Source of the DNA: Caryophanales bacterium UBA5603
Lineage (GTDB): Bacteria > Bacillota_I > Bacilli_A > Izemoplasmatales > Hujiaoplasmataceae
Length of the DNA stretch: 64,000 nt
Assembly: GCA_002424815.1 (NCBI GenBank)
Contig: DILB01000027.1
Location: 1 to 64,000, forward strand
Reading direction: 5' to 3'
In this document: piece after piece, positions 33,701 through 43,625 of the stretch
Numbering within the stretch: the first letter of the stretch is position 1
Layout: each line of letters starts with the position of its first letter
Notes under the pieces: generated by a model
Seen by the model: only the letters and a program-made list of their open reading frames with translations
Told to the model about the DNA's origin: nothing
The model's database searches: none
Made by a program: the position numbers and the translations under genes

Positions 33701-35605
33701 ATGATTAAAATTAAATTCATGGATGGCTCAATAAAAGAATACCAGAAGGGTATTTTACCAGTTGAAATTGCTGAATCAATTTCACCATCACTTAAAAAAC
33801 GATGCATTGCTGCAAAACTTGATGATGTCATTATCGATTTAAATCGTCCAGTCATGCAGGATTCAAGCCTTATTTTTCTGACAGAAGATGATCCGGAATC
33901 TATAGAAGTTCTGAGACACAGTTCCGCTCACTTAATGGCCGAAGCGGTAAAAACGCTCTATCCTCACGCTAAATTTGGTGTTGGTCCGGCCATTGAAGAA
34001 GGTTTTTATTATGACATTGATCTCGGTGATGATGTATTAACGGAATCCGATTTAACAACGATTGAAAAAATGATGAATAAATTGGCTGCTAAAAATCTTC
34101 CGCTTGAACGTCTTGAAGTTTCTAGGGCAGAAGCCTTGGATTTTTTTAAGGATGATCCCTATAAAGTTGAACTAATTCAATCTCTTCCAGAAAATGAAGT
34201 CATTTCAATATATTCACAAGGTGTTTTTGCGGATTTATGCAGAGGACCTCATTTGCCATCTACTAAGTGGATTAAATACTTTAAACTGTTATCTTTAGCT
34301 GGAGCTTACTGGCGTGGTGATTCAAAAAACAAGCAATTAACACGAGTATATGGAACAAGTTTTTTTACTGAGCAATCGTTGAAAGACTATTTAAATAATT
34401 TAGAAGAACGCAAAAAAAGAGATCATCGTAAGCTAGGAAAAGAATTGGATCTTTTCATGTTAAGCGAATATGGACCAGGCTTTCCGTTTTGGCTTCCAAA
34501 CGGTATGATTTTGCGACGCGAACTTGAAAATTTCTGGTACAAAGTACATACTAAAGAAGGCTATAAATTAATACAAACGCCGATTATGCTAAATAAAGAC
34601 CTTTGGGTCGTTTCTGGGCATTGGATGAATTATCGAGAGAATATGTATATTTCGGAAATCGATGATCAAGAATTTGCTATCAAGCCGATGAATTGTCCCG
34701 GTGGAATGCTTGTATACAAAAGAGATATTCATTCATATAAAGATTTTCCACTAAAAGTTGGAGAACTTGGACTTGTTCATCGACACGAAGCCAGTGGTGC
34801 CTTGAACGGGTTATTTCGAGTTCGAAACTTTACACAAGATGATGCCCATATTTTCATGACAGAAGATATGATTGTTACAGAAATTAAATCATTGGTTCGA
34901 CTATTTGAATACATGTATTCAGTCTTTAACCTCTCCTACCATATTGAACTTTCTACGCGTCCACTTGAAAAATTCATAGGTGAGATTGCTACTTGGGATA
35001 AAGCTGAAAAGGCATTAGCCGATGCACTCGATAGCATGGGAAAACCCTATAAAATTAATGCAGGGGACGGTGCTTTTTACGGACCAAAACTTGATTTTAA
35101 GTTGCGAGATTCGATGAATAGAATTTGGCAATGTGGAACAATTCAACTCGATATGAATCTTCCTGAACGATTCGACTTAACCTATATTGATCATAATGGT
35201 GAAAAGAAACGTCCCGTGATGCTTCATCGTGCATTATTCGGATCTATTGAACGGTTTATCGGCATTTTAATTGAACATTATGCTGGAGCATTTCCAACTT
35301 GGTTAGCACCTGTTCAAATCAAACTTATTCCAGTTAATAATGAATTTCATATGGAATATTCTAAAAAATTAGCTACCCAATTAATGAATCTTGATTTGCG
35401 TGTTGAAACGGATTATCGAGAAGAAAAACTGGGATATAAAATTCGAGAAGCACAAACAAAGAAAATCCCCTATCAATTAGTACTTGGAGATAAAGAGGTT
35501 GCTGAAAATCTTGTAACTTATCGCCGATACGGGAATCAGGAACAAGTAACAATTTCAATCAATGATTTTATAACGATGATTAAAACGGAAATTGAAAATA
35601 AATAG
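33701..35605 (+). CDS. thrS: threonine--tRNA ligase
   Basis: A 634-residue class II synthetase. Order: TGS domain (1-60), editing domain (HSSAHLMAEAVKTLYPHA; LCRGPHLPSTKWI), catalytic core with GPGFPFWLPNGMILRRELE, the zinc-site Cys in KPMNCPGGMLVYK and GTIQLDMNLPERFDL, and the C-terminal anticodon-binding domain (LAPVQIKLIPVN). The frame is open from 33605 through the T-box, but the ATG at 33701 after AGGAGGA gives the standard TGS start. thrS lies downstream of dnaI in Bacillus too. Confidence 0.97.
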   Translation: MIKIKFMDGSIKEYQKGILPVEIAESISPSLKKRCIAAKLDDVIIDLNRPVMQDSSLIFLTEDDPESIEVLRHSSAHLMAEAVKTLYPHAKFGVGPAIEEGFYYDIDLGDDVLTESDLTTIEKMMNKLAAKNLPLERLEVSRAEALDFFKDDPYKVELIQSLPENEVISIYSQGVFADLCRGPHLPSTKWIKYFKLLSLAGAYWRGDSKNKQLTRVYGTSFFTEQSLKDYLNNLEERKKRDHRKLGKELDLFMLSEYGPGFPFWLPNGMILRRELENFWYKVHTKEGYKLIQTPIMLNKDLWVVSGHWMNYRENMYISEIDDQEFAIKPMNCPGGMLVYKRDIHSYKDFPLKVGELGLVHRHEASGALNGLFRVRNFTQDDAHIFMTEDMIVTEIKSLVRLFEYMYSVFNLSYHIELSTRPLEKFIGEIATWDKAEKALADALDSMGKPYKINAGDGAFYGPKLDFKLRDSMNRIWQCGTIQLDMNLPERFDLTYIDHNGEKKRPVMLHRALFGSIERFIGILIEHYAGAFPTWLAPVQIKLIPVNNEFHMEYSKKLATQLMNLDLRVETDYREEKLGYKIREAQTKKIPYQLVLGDKEVAENLVTYRRYGNQEQVTISINDFITMIKTEIENK

Positions 35606-35606
35606 T

Positions 35607-35646
35607 AATAAGGACACTCGAAGATGAGAGTGTCCTTATTATTTTC
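35607..35646. terminator. terminator between thrS and rqcH (convergent)
   Basis: A perfect 13-bp stem (35607-35619 with 35628-35640). The T-tract is short on both sides, but the stem is the strongest in the window and overlaps the rqcH stop. Confidence 0.8.
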
Positions 35647-37309
35647 TGTATTTTAGTAATTTAATTAACTCTTTTGATGGATCGATATAAATCGTTTTTT
35701 GGTGAGAATAAGTGACAAATGAACCTTTATTTCCAGGTATTTTTTTGACATATTTTAACAATGTATAATCAACTGGCACACTTGAAGACTCTTTTGCTTT
35801 TGAGTTATAAGCAGCTAGATTTGCAGCCGCTCGAATTTCAAATTCATTCAATGGTTCTATTTTTCTTACCAAGACATGGCTCCCAGGCATATCTTTAACA
35901 TGAAACCACATTTCATTATATTTCCCTAGATGATGAGTCAAATATTCATTTTGCAGGTTGTTTTTTCCAACGAGAATTTCTACTTCATCTGGTGTAATAT
36001 AGGTATCATAATTCGGGATTAATTTTTTATGTTTAATTGGTTTTTCATGAAGATACTTGTTGGTTTTTAATTCTTCAATGATCTCATTTAAATCATTTAA
36101 TGACGCAGTTTCGATTTGAAGTAACAATAATTCAAAGTAACTAATTTCACCTTCAGTAATAGTGATTTGGGTTTTTAGATGATTGACAGACGTTTTAATC
36201 TTTTTATATTTACGATAGTAAGATTGTGCATTTTCAATGGGCGTCAGCATCCGATCTAATAAGATTGATTCTTTGTTTCCATTCATGTAATTAATGACTT
36301 CAAATTCATTTTGACCTTTCTGTAAAAGATGTTGATTCGCAATAATTAGGTCTCCTTTGTTTCGATATTCCTCAGCGTTAAAGGCCTTATCAAGTTCGCG
36401 AGTTAATTTTTCAAGCTTATCTTTATTTTTTTCGTGTTCACGCTTAATTAATTGATAAATATTTTTCGATACTTGTTTTGTACGTTCTAATTGACCGGAA
36501 TCAAAATAAAGTTCATCCAATAATTTTGATAAACTCGGATAGTGTATTACTTCATTATCAGAGAATATATTAAACCAGTAAAACTTTTTCTTACCTTTTA
36601 CAATACTCAAAGAAGGGTCGATTAATGAGTTTAATAATTGGTTATACATATGATCCATGGAGAAGGGTTGATTAATCGTTTTAAGTAGTACTGCATCGGC
36701 AAAAAGTGGAGAAAGACCTCTGACAGAATTAACCAAAGATTTCGAATCTGAAACAGATTTTGATTCAAAAATATTCGATAATGATTGAATGTCATAGGGG
36801 TTAACTTTTCCATCTTCAGGCAATTGATAGGAAAAGCCTTTTAAAAATGTTCTTTGTTGTCCTTCAAATGGACTAACATGTTTAAATGAATCGATTATAA
36901 TTCCTTCTTGGTCGATAATCGCTAGATTTGCATGTTTCCCCATTAATTCTATCATGGCATAATAAGAGACTTTTACTCCAAAATCATTGCTGTTTTCAAT
37001 CGATATTTTTATTATTCTATCGCCGTTAATAGCTTCTATTTTTTTGATAAGTCCATTTTCCAAATATTTTCTTAATAACATACAAAATCCCGAAGGAGTT
37101 TGTGGTTTATCGTAGTTATAATTCGTTAAATGAAGTCGAGCGATTGATGGGGAAAGTGAAAGATAAAGCGATTCGTTTTTTGATCCAGCTCGAACAATGA
37201 ACAAAAAATCAGCCTTGGATAGCTGATATATTTTGTTAATTCTTCCCATTCCGATAGATGAATTAAGTTCATATGCTAATTTGTTGATGAATAAACCGTC
37301 CATACTCAT
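35639..37309 (-). CDS. rqcH: Rqc2 homolog RqcH (NFACT family)
   Basis: A 556-residue NFACT protein. RqcH binds stalled 50S-peptidyl-tRNA and recruits tRNA-Ala to add degradation-marking Ala tails; older names are fibronectin-binding protein A and YloA. The NFACT-N domain starts MDGLFINKLAYELN; PSGFCMLLRKYLENG follows near residue 80. A long coiled-coil region (about 290-420) precedes the NFACT-R domain with MWFHVKDMPGSHVLV near residue 475. The start ATG is seven bases after GGTGA. It is divergent from gmk, and Bacillus has yloA near gmk. Confidence 0.93.
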   Translation of the reverse strand: MSMDGLFINKLAYELNSSIGMGRINKIYQLSKADFLFIVRAGSKNESLYLSLSPSIARLHLTNYNYDKPQTPSGFCMLLRKYLENGLIKKIEAINGDRIIKISIENSNDFGVKVSYYAMIELMGKHANLAIIDQEGIIIDSFKHVSPFEGQQRTFLKGFSYQLPEDGKVNPYDIQSLSNIFESKSVSDSKSLVNSVRGLSPLFADAVLLKTINQPFSMDHMYNQLLNSLIDPSLSIVKGKKKFYWFNIFSDNEVIHYPSLSKLLDELYFDSGQLERTKQVSKNIYQLIKREHEKNKDKLEKLTRELDKAFNAEEYRNKGDLIIANQHLLQKGQNEFEVINYMNGNKESILLDRMLTPIENAQSYYRKYKKIKTSVNHLKTQITITEGEISYFELLLLQIETASLNDLNEIIEELKTNKYLHEKPIKHKKLIPNYDTYITPDEVEILVGKNNLQNEYLTHHLGKYNEMWFHVKDMPGSHVLVRKIEPLNEFEIRAAANLAAYNSKAKESSSVPVDYTLLKYVKKIPGNKGSFVTYSHQKTIYIDPSKELIKLLKYRK

Positions 37310-37366
37310 GTATCTATCACCGAGGCTATTATATCACATTTGAAAGCAAAATTTAATTTACTATTT

Positions 37367-37395
37367 TTGAAATCTGTGGTAATATATATCATAAT
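37367..37395 (+). promoter_or_regulatory. promoter of gmk-rpoZ
   Basis: TTGAAA (37367-37372), 17-base spacer, CATAAT (37390-37395), 27 bases before the ATG. Confidence 0.55.
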
Positions 37396-37421
37396 ATATT
37401 TTTACTAACGGGAGGACCTTC

Positions 37422-38045
37422 ATGAAGCTCAATGAACGCGGTTTATTAGTCGTCATCAGCGGTCCGTCTGGAGTTGGAAAAGGGACGATCCGAAAAGCAT
37501 TATTTGCCATGCCGGATAACAATTTTTGTTATTCTGTTTCAATGACGACTCGAAAAGCTCGCCAAGGCGAAAAAAATGGTGTTGATTATTTCTTTGTTTC
37601 CCGCGAAGAATTTGAAAACCATATCGCTAACGATGAGATGCTTGAGTATGCAGAATTCGTCGGTGAATATTATGGTACTCCAAAAAAATATATTGACAGT
37701 AAACTTGCTGAAGGCAAAGAAGTCATCATGGAAATCGAAGTTCAAGGGGCACTTCAAGTAAGAGAAAAAATGCCTGATTCAGTCTTCGTTTTCATCGTGC
37801 CTCCTTCAAAAAAGACTTTGATTGAAAGGCTTCAAAGTCGGGGCACAGAAAATCCTGAAAGTATTCAAAAACGATTGGAAAAAGCTGAACGGGAATATCA
37901 TTTGGCTTATAAATACGATTACATTGTTGTTAATGACGATGTATACAATGCTGCGGACCGCATTTATGCCATCATTCGGGCAGAACATGCGAAAACTGAG
38001 CGATCGATTCACAAATATTATAAACTCCTGGAGGGAAAAGAATAA
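37422..38045 (+). CDS. gmk: guanylate kinase
   Basis: A 207-residue GMP kinase. P-loop VISGPSGVGKGTIRKALF near residues 10-27; SVSMTTRKARQGEKNGVDYFF is the GMP-binding signature; YGTPKKYI and MEIEVQGALQVREKMP are conserved; the lid includes LIERLQSRGTENPESIQKRL. The ATG follows GGGAGGA. It overlaps rpoZ by one base (TAATG), so the two are translationally coupled, as in most Bacillota. Confidence 0.97.
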   Translation: MKLNERGLLVVISGPSGVGKGTIRKALFAMPDNNFCYSVSMTTRKARQGEKNGVDYFFVSREEFENHIANDEMLEYAEFVGEYYGTPKKYIDSKLAEGKEVIMEIEVQGALQVREKMPDSVFVFIVPPSKKTLIERLQSRGTENPESIQKRLEKAEREYHLAYKYDYIVVNDDVYNAADRIYAIIRAEHAKTERSIHKYYKLLEGKE

Positions 38046-38257
38046 TGGCAACAAAAAATACCGATGGCTTACGCTATCCATCAATTGATGATTTGCTTGA
38101 AGTCGTCGACTCAAAATACAAACTAGCCTATATTTCAGCAAAGCGAGCAAAAATCATTAAACAAGATGGTTATTCATCTGTTGATAACAAATGTGTAAAA
38201 CCTGTCGGACAAGCATTAGAAGAAATTTTGGCAGGAAAAGTAAAAGCTGAGTTTTAA
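38045..38257 (+). CDS. rpoZ: DNA-directed RNA polymerase subunit omega
   Basis: A 70-residue omega subunit, which helps assemble the beta' subunit. The family core is visible in RYPSIDDLLEVVDSKYKLAY, then SAKRAKIIKQDG, and PVGQALEEILAGKVKAEF at the C-terminus. It shares one base with the gmk stop, with GGAGGG upstream inside gmk. A tetraloop terminator follows at once. Confidence 0.93.
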   Translation: MATKNTDGLRYPSIDDLLEVVDSKYKLAYISAKRAKIIKQDGYSSVDNKCVKPVGQALEEILAGKVKAEF

Positions 38258-38280
38258 ACAGTCGGAAGACTGTTTTTCTT
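38256..38280 (+). terminator. Rho-independent terminator after rpoZ
   Basis: AAACAGTC (38256-38263) pairs with GACTGTTT (38268-38275) around a GGAA tetraloop, then Ts. The stem overlaps the rpoZ stop codon. Confidence 0.88.
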
Positions 38281-38308
38281 TTTATAATCTTTTTTTACTA
38301 ATGAAATA

Positions 38309-38317
38309 TGCTATAAT
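38309..38317 (+). promoter_or_regulatory. extended -10 promoter for polC
   Basis: TGcTATAAT (38309-38317), 27 bases before the TTG start. Confidence 0.6.
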
Positions 38318-38344
38318 TAATGTTACATATAAGGGGTGATCGAG

Positions 38345-41300
38345 TTGGATACAGATATCAAAAAACTGTTGGATCTATTAAACATAGATGATCTTACAAT
38401 TGCAGAGTATGGGACTCTTGAAGCACTCGAAGTAGATCCGGCGATAAATGCTTGGATGTTTTTTTTGGCTTTTGAAAGACCAATTCCTATTTTAAGATAT
38501 CGTCATTTTATGACAAAGTTATTAAACCTTCATGATACTATACCTTCAATCAAAACAGTCGATTTTTCAATCAAGATGAGTACTTATAACGATGATGACC
38601 TGATGGATTATTATGATTACATTCTTGACAATCTAATCGAAGAAGACAAACGATTATTGCCACTTAAAAATTATCCAACAACCATTGAAGGGGAAAGTAT
38701 TTGTATAAAGGTTCCACAAGGGTCTAAATCCGCTCAAATGTTTCGAACAGTCATTGAGACCGATTTAAAAAAACACGGTTTTAAAGCGCTCGTAGAAATA
38801 AGAATTGACGAAGAATGTAAATCAATTAACGAAGAAATTGAAAAAGCTAATCGAGTATTTGTAAAACAAGCAGAAACTTTAGTTTATACAACATCTCCGA
38901 CAAAGTTCATTCCTTTAAATGACGATCGTCCTGTAGGACATGATTTTACACCAATAAAGGACTTGCCTTTTGATGAAGTTGAATTTGAGGAATTTAAAAA
39001 CAAGTATACAAAACCGTTTTTTACAATTAAAGGTATGGTAAGTAGTATTGAAATTCGCCAGATGAGAAATGGTGGACAAGCTAACATCATTATGAGCGAT
39101 GGTACAGATTCTTTGCTGGTAAAAAAGCGTATCAGCAATCCTGAAGATGTTAAATTTTGTAACGAAATTAAAGAAGGCAATGAGATTCATGTTTCCGGAT
39201 TTGGTGAATACGACAAATTTTACGGTGAATTTGCAATTACGGCAACCAATATGGAACGCTCTGTCGAAGTCGTTTCTAAAACATCAAGGATTGATTTGGC
39301 AAAAGAAAAACGTGTCGAATTACATTTGCATACTAAAATGTCTGCACTTGATGGCGTTAATACAATGGAAGATTATATCCGGAGAGCGAAAGATTGGCAC
39401 CATTCAGCGATTGCTGTCACAGATCATGCTTCAGTACAATCTTTTCCTGATCTCTTTAAATTAACTAAAGAAACCGGAGTAAAAGCCCTATACGGTCTTG
39501 AATTAGTATATGCTGATGATGAAGCGATTACAATTACTGAAGGTAAAATTGATCAAATGCTAAACGATGCTACCTATGTTGTATTTGATATTGAGACAAC
39601 AGGTTTATCTGTCATTTATGATACTTTAATCGAAATAGCAGGTGTCAAAATCAAAAGCGGAACAGTCATAGATCGTTTTTCGACTTTCATTAACCCTATG
39701 AAGCCTATTAGTGAATTTACTTCAGAGCTTACAGGGATAACAAATGCTGATGTTCAAAATGCACCAAAACTTGAAGAAGCACTACAAAAATTTTATGAGT
39801 TTAGCAAAGATGCGATATTGGTTGCGCATAATGCTTCTTTTGACTTAGGTCATATTTATGAAAATTATCGCAGATTAAATATATCTTCACTAATTCAACC
39901 TTCCATTGATACTTTAATGCTTGCTAAAGTCGTTTTTCCGGATCGTCAACGCTATTCACTTGATCAACTATGTAAATTTTTAAAAGTACCTATGAATGGC
40001 CATCATCGCGCCATTAATGATGCCGAAGCTACTCATGAAGTGTTCTTGCATCTGCTAAGAGAAGTCAAAAAAGCCGGTATTAATCGTTTCCAAGACTTAA
40101 ATCTTTTGATTGATCCAGAATCAGTTCATAGATATCCTTATCCTAATCATATTAATATGCTTGTTAAGAAACAGGAAGGATTGAAAAATCTTTATAAAAT
40201 ACTTTCAATTGCCTCTACAAAGTATTTTGATCGAGATGCAAAAATTACGAAGTCATTTCTTAACCGACATCGAAAAGGGATTTTAATAGGTTCAGGATGT
40301 CGAAATAGTCATTTTTTTGAAATAGCAATGAATGATTCAAAAGAGTCACTCCGAAATGCCGCCCGATTCTATGACTATTTGGAGGTTCAACCCTTATCCT
40401 CGTTTAGTTATATGAGTTATCAAATGCCCAATTGGCAAGCAGTTTTGCAAGATGTAATTCGTCGAATTGTCGAAATAGGAAAAGAACTTAACATACCCGT
40501 TTGTGCTACTGGAGATGTTCATCATCTTGATCCAGAAGATAAGATTTTTCGTGAAATTATGATTGCGACCCCTTTAGTAGGTGGCGGTGGATATCATAAA
40601 CTTTATAATGAACTAGAAAAGCCGAATCAACACTACTTAACGACTGAAGAAATGTTAAACGAATTCGCTTTTTTAGGCGCTGAAACCGCAAAAATGATTG
40701 TTATCGATAATCCGGTTATGATTTCAGAAGAAATAGACGTAATTGAAATATTTGGAAAAGATTTGTATGCTCCTACAGATGAGTTTCTTGCAGAACAGGG
40801 CGTACCTTCCATCAAAGTCAAAGTAGAAACAATGGTACGTGCGAAGGCATTTGAACTATATGGTGATCCTTTACCACTTATTGTTAAAAAACGGTTAGAA
40901 CAAGAATTAACTAGTATCATTAAACATCAATTTTCAACCATCTATTATATTTCGCATCTACTGGTCAAAAAATCGTTAGATGATGGATATTTAGTCGGTA
41001 GCCGAGGATCGGTCGGTTCAAGTTTAGTTGCGACGTTGATGGATATAACCGAAGTTAATCCGCTACCTCCTCACTATATTTGCCCAAAATGTCATTTTTC
41101 CGCCTTTAAAAAAACAGATGAAGATAAAAAACTCGGAATTAACGAATTTGAAAAACAAAATGATCGTTTATTTGAAAGAACTGAAAGCGGACTAGATCTA
41201 CCTGATCAAAATTGTCCAATTTGTGGAACAATGATGAAGAAAGACGGACATGATATTCCTTTCGAAACATTTTTAGGATTCAAAGGCGATAAAGTACCAG

Positions 41301-42814
41301 ACATTGATCTTAATTTTAGTGGAGACTATCAAAGTGTTGTTCATGATTATATTCGAAAAATCTTTGGTGAAAACTATGCTTTTCGTGCGGGTACAATCGG
41401 AACATGTGCTGCTAAAACTGCATTTGGAATGGTTAGAGATTTTTATAAAAAGATTAATGAAGAACGTCAAAGCGCAAATCTACCACCTATTCGTGTTAGA
41501 CGTGCAGAAATGGAACGTTTATCGAAAGGTATTGAAGGATCAAAGCGAACCAGTGGTCAACATCCTGGTGGAATCGTAGTGGTTCCAAATAATAAAGAGA
41601 TCTTTGATGTTACACCCATACAATATCCAGGTGATTCATCGGACACCAGTTGGAAAACCACTCATTTTGATTATCATTCCTTTGAATCTAATTTATTTAA
41701 ACTTGATGTTTTGGGTCATGATGATCCCACGATGATTAGGTATTTGATGGATCTTGTTAAAAAAGAACCTATGGAGTTCCCTTTTGCTTATGCCAAGGAT
41801 ATTCCCGTTGATGACAAAGAGGTTTATCGACTTTTGAGCGGTACAGAAGTTATAAATTTAACCAAAGAAGACATTCGATCAGATGTCGCATCTTTTGGAG
41901 TACCTGAGTTTGGAACAAATTTTGTTAGAGGAATGCTTCGCGATTCGAAACCTTCCACTTTTGCGGAACTCGTAAAAATATCTGGTTTATCACACGGAAC
42001 AGATGTGTGGAACAGCAATGCGCAAGATTTAATTTTTGGCAAAAAGCGAGAGTTTGGTAGAATCGACTTTAAAAATATCATTGGTTGTCGCGATGATATC
42101 ATGATTGATTTAATTGACTATGGAATGCAGCCTACCATCGCTTTTGAAATAATGGAATTTGTTCGAAAAGGAAAAGCTCCGACAAACCCCGATAAATGGA
42201 GTACTTATGCTGATCTCATGCGACAATCGAATGTCCCCGAATGGTATATTTGGTCTTGCAGTAAAATTAAATACATGTTTCCTAAGGCCCATGCGACCGC
42301 TTATGTCTTGATGGCGATGCGAATTGCATGGTTTAAACTGTATAAACCGATATATTTTTATTCTGCGTATTTTTCTAAACGAGCCGGGATTTTTGATGCG
42401 GATGTACTTACAAATGGAGAATATGCAATTAAATTAAAACTGGAACAAATAGAAGCAGAAGGAAATAACGCTTCTGATCGAGACAAAAACCTTGCTACTG
42501 TGTTGGAATTAGCTTATGAAATGTACAAACGTGGAATGACTTTTTCACCCATAAATATTCATCATTCTCATGCTACAGAATTTTTGATTAGCAAAGACAA
42601 AAAATCACTAATCCTTCCCTTCATTGTGGTTGATTCTTTAGGTATGAATGTCGCAAATTCAATCATTGAAGCTAGAAATGAAAAACCTTTTGTTTCGAAA
42701 CAAGATGTCAGAAATCGCACAAAACTTTCAAAAACATTATATGAACGAATGGATGATCTTGGTGCGTTCGGAGACTTAGTTGAAGAAAGCCAAATGTCCT
42801 TATTTGATTTTTAA
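38345..42814 (+). CDS. polC: DNA polymerase III alpha subunit, PolC type
   Basis: A 1489-residue replicative polymerase of the low-GC Gram-positive type. Order: N-terminal domain (1-220), OB fold (about 220-310), split PHP domain starting VELHLHTKMSALDGVNTMED (about 322), inserted proofreading exonuclease with VVFDIETTGLS (about 412) and HNASFDLGHI, second PHP part, then the polymerase core with the zinc-binding CPKC and CPIC, DIDLNFSGDY (catalytic Asp pair near 986) and GRIDFKNIIG. The frame is open to a GTG at 38336, but TTG at 38345, five bases after AAGGGGTGA, is preferred. Unlike Bacillus, no proS or rasP gene lies upstream. It appears to be a single-gene unit. Confidence 0.97.
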   Translation: MDTDIKKLLDLLNIDDLTIAEYGTLEALEVDPAINAWMFFLAFERPIPILRYRHFMTKLLNLHDTIPSIKTVDFSIKMSTYNDDDLMDYYDYILDNLIEEDKRLLPLKNYPTTIEGESICIKVPQGSKSAQMFRTVIETDLKKHGFKALVEIRIDEECKSINEEIEKANRVFVKQAETLVYTTSPTKFIPLNDDRPVGHDFTPIKDLPFDEVEFEEFKNKYTKPFFTIKGMVSSIEIRQMRNGGQANIIMSDGTDSLLVKKRISNPEDVKFCNEIKEGNEIHVSGFGEYDKFYGEFAITATNMERSVEVVSKTSRIDLAKEKRVELHLHTKMSALDGVNTMEDYIRRAKDWHHSAIAVTDHASVQSFPDLFKLTKETGVKALYGLELVYADDEAITITEGKIDQMLNDATYVVFDIETTGLSVIYDTLIEIAGVKIKSGTVIDRFSTFINPMKPISEFTSELTGITNADVQNAPKLEEALQKFYEFSKDAILVAHNASFDLGHIYENYRRLNISSLIQPSIDTLMLAKVVFPDRQRYSLDQLCKFLKVPMNGHHRAINDAEATHEVFLHLLREVKKAGINRFQDLNLLIDPESVHRYPYPNHINMLVKKQEGLKNLYKILSIASTKYFDRDAKITKSFLNRHRKGILIGSGCRNSHFFEIAMNDSKESLRNAARFYDYLEVQPLSSFSYMSYQMPNWQAVLQDVIRRIVEIGKELNIPVCATGDVHHLDPEDKIFREIMIATPLVGGGGYHKLYNELEKPNQHYLTTEEMLNEFAFLGAETAKMIVIDNPVMISEEIDVIEIFGKDLYAPTDEFLAEQGVPSIKVKVETMVRAKAFELYGDPLPLIVKKRLEQELTSIIKHQFSTIYYISHLLVKKSLDDGYLVGSRGSVGSSLVATLMDITEVNPLPPHYICPKCHFSAFKKTDEDKKLGINEFEKQNDRLFERTESGLDLPDQNCPICGTMMKKDGHDIPFETFLGFKGDKVPDIDLNFSGDYQSVVHDYIRKIFGENYAFRAGTIGTCAAKTAFGMVRDFYKKINEERQSANLPPIRVRRAEMERLSKGIEGSKRTSGQHPGGIVVVPNNKEIFDVTPIQYPGDSSDTSWKTTHFDYHSFESNLFKLDVLGHDDPTMIRYLMDLVKKEPMEFPFAYAKDIPVDDKEVYRLLSGTEVINLTKEDIRSDVASFGVPEFGTNFVRGMLRDSKPSTFAELVKISGLSHGTDVWNSNAQDLIFGKKREFGRIDFKNIIGCRDDIMIDLIDYGMQPTIAFEIMEFVRKGKAPTNPDKWSTYADLMRQSNVPEWYIWSCSKIKYMFPKAHATAYVLMAMRIAWFKLYKPIYFYSAYFSKRAGIFDADVLTNGEYAIKLKLEQIEAEGNNASDRDKNLATVLELAYEMYKRGMTFSPINIHHSHATEFLISKDKKSLILPFIVVDSLGMNVANSIIEARNEKPFVSKQDVRNRTKLSKTLYERMDDLGAFGDLVEESQMSLFDF

Positions 42815-42890
42815 GTTAAACCACACAAATTTCTCACTGTTAAATACGATAATATGATTATATCTATTTTCACGCTAGGAGGCTTTGTTC

Positions 42891-43589
42891 ATGAGATTGC
42901 GTTCAACCAACCCTGTATTAAGAAGTGCTGAAAGAAATATCGTTGTTAGCGATAATGCAGTAACGTATAGTAATGTTGCATTTAAAACCATCTTTTTGGT
43001 AATGATTACTGCTGTTTCTGGATATTTTACTATCATGAATTTATCAGATGTAAGTATACCTTTAATCATTGGTGCAATGATAATTGGTTTTATCAGCGTA
43101 ATTATTGGAACCCGTTCAATCCGTCTTGCTCCTTATTTTGGCATTTTATATGCCGCCTGTGAGGGAGTAGTTCTGGGGTTCATAACAATTTTATTCGAAA
43201 TCTACTATCCCGGGATTGCACTTACAGCGATTTCGACGACCCTCATTGTTTTATTTATAATGATGTTGTTATACTCAACTAACATCATTCGAGTTAACCA
43301 ACGATTCGCATCATTTATGGTCGTAGCGTTAATTTCTATCATTATGATGTCAATTTTACTACTGATATTTAATTTTTCAGGGCCTCTTTACATTGCTATA
43401 TGCATTGGATCAACAATTATCGCAGCGCTCTACTTGTTTATGGATTTTGAACATATAAAAACCTGTGTTGAATCGGGGGCTGATGCAAAGTATGGTTGGA
43501 TATTATCACTAGGATTAATGGTTTCATTGATTTGGTTATATATAGAAATTCTTAGACTTCTTGCCATTTTTGCTCGCAGAAACAATTAA
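42891..43589 (+). CDS. Bax inhibitor-1-like (YccA/Bax1-I) membrane protein
   Basis: A 232-residue protein with seven predicted membrane helices, resembling the Bax inhibitor-1/YccA-like family (the BaxI_1 group, with an extended hydrophilic N-terminus starting MRLRSTNPVLRSAE). Family-like segments are APYFGILYAACEGVVLG near 80-96 and the terminal YLFMDFEHIKTCVESGADAKYGW. Bacterial members may be pH-sensitive Ca2+ leak channels or modulate proteases; the role here is unknown. The frame opens at a TTG at 42885, but ATG at 42891, eight bases after TAGGAGG, fits better. Confidence 0.82.
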   Translation: MRLRSTNPVLRSAERNIVVSDNAVTYSNVAFKTIFLVMITAVSGYFTIMNLSDVSIPLIIGAMIIGFISVIIGTRSIRLAPYFGILYAACEGVVLGFITILFEIYYPGIALTAISTTLIVLFIMMLLYSTNIIRVNQRFASFMVVALISIIMMSILLLIFNFSGPLYIAICIGSTIIAALYLFMDFEHIKTCVESGADAKYGWILSLGLMVSLIWLYIEILRLLAIFARRNN

Positions 43590-43591
43590 TC

Positions 43592-43619
43592 TTGTAATTG
43601 TATTATAGTTTGATATAAT
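43592..43619 (+). promoter_or_regulatory. promoter of pheST
   Basis: TTGTAA (43592-43597), 16-base spacer, extended -10 TGaTATAAT (TATAAT at 43614-43619). Confidence 0.7.
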
Positions 43620-43625
43620 AGGTGT

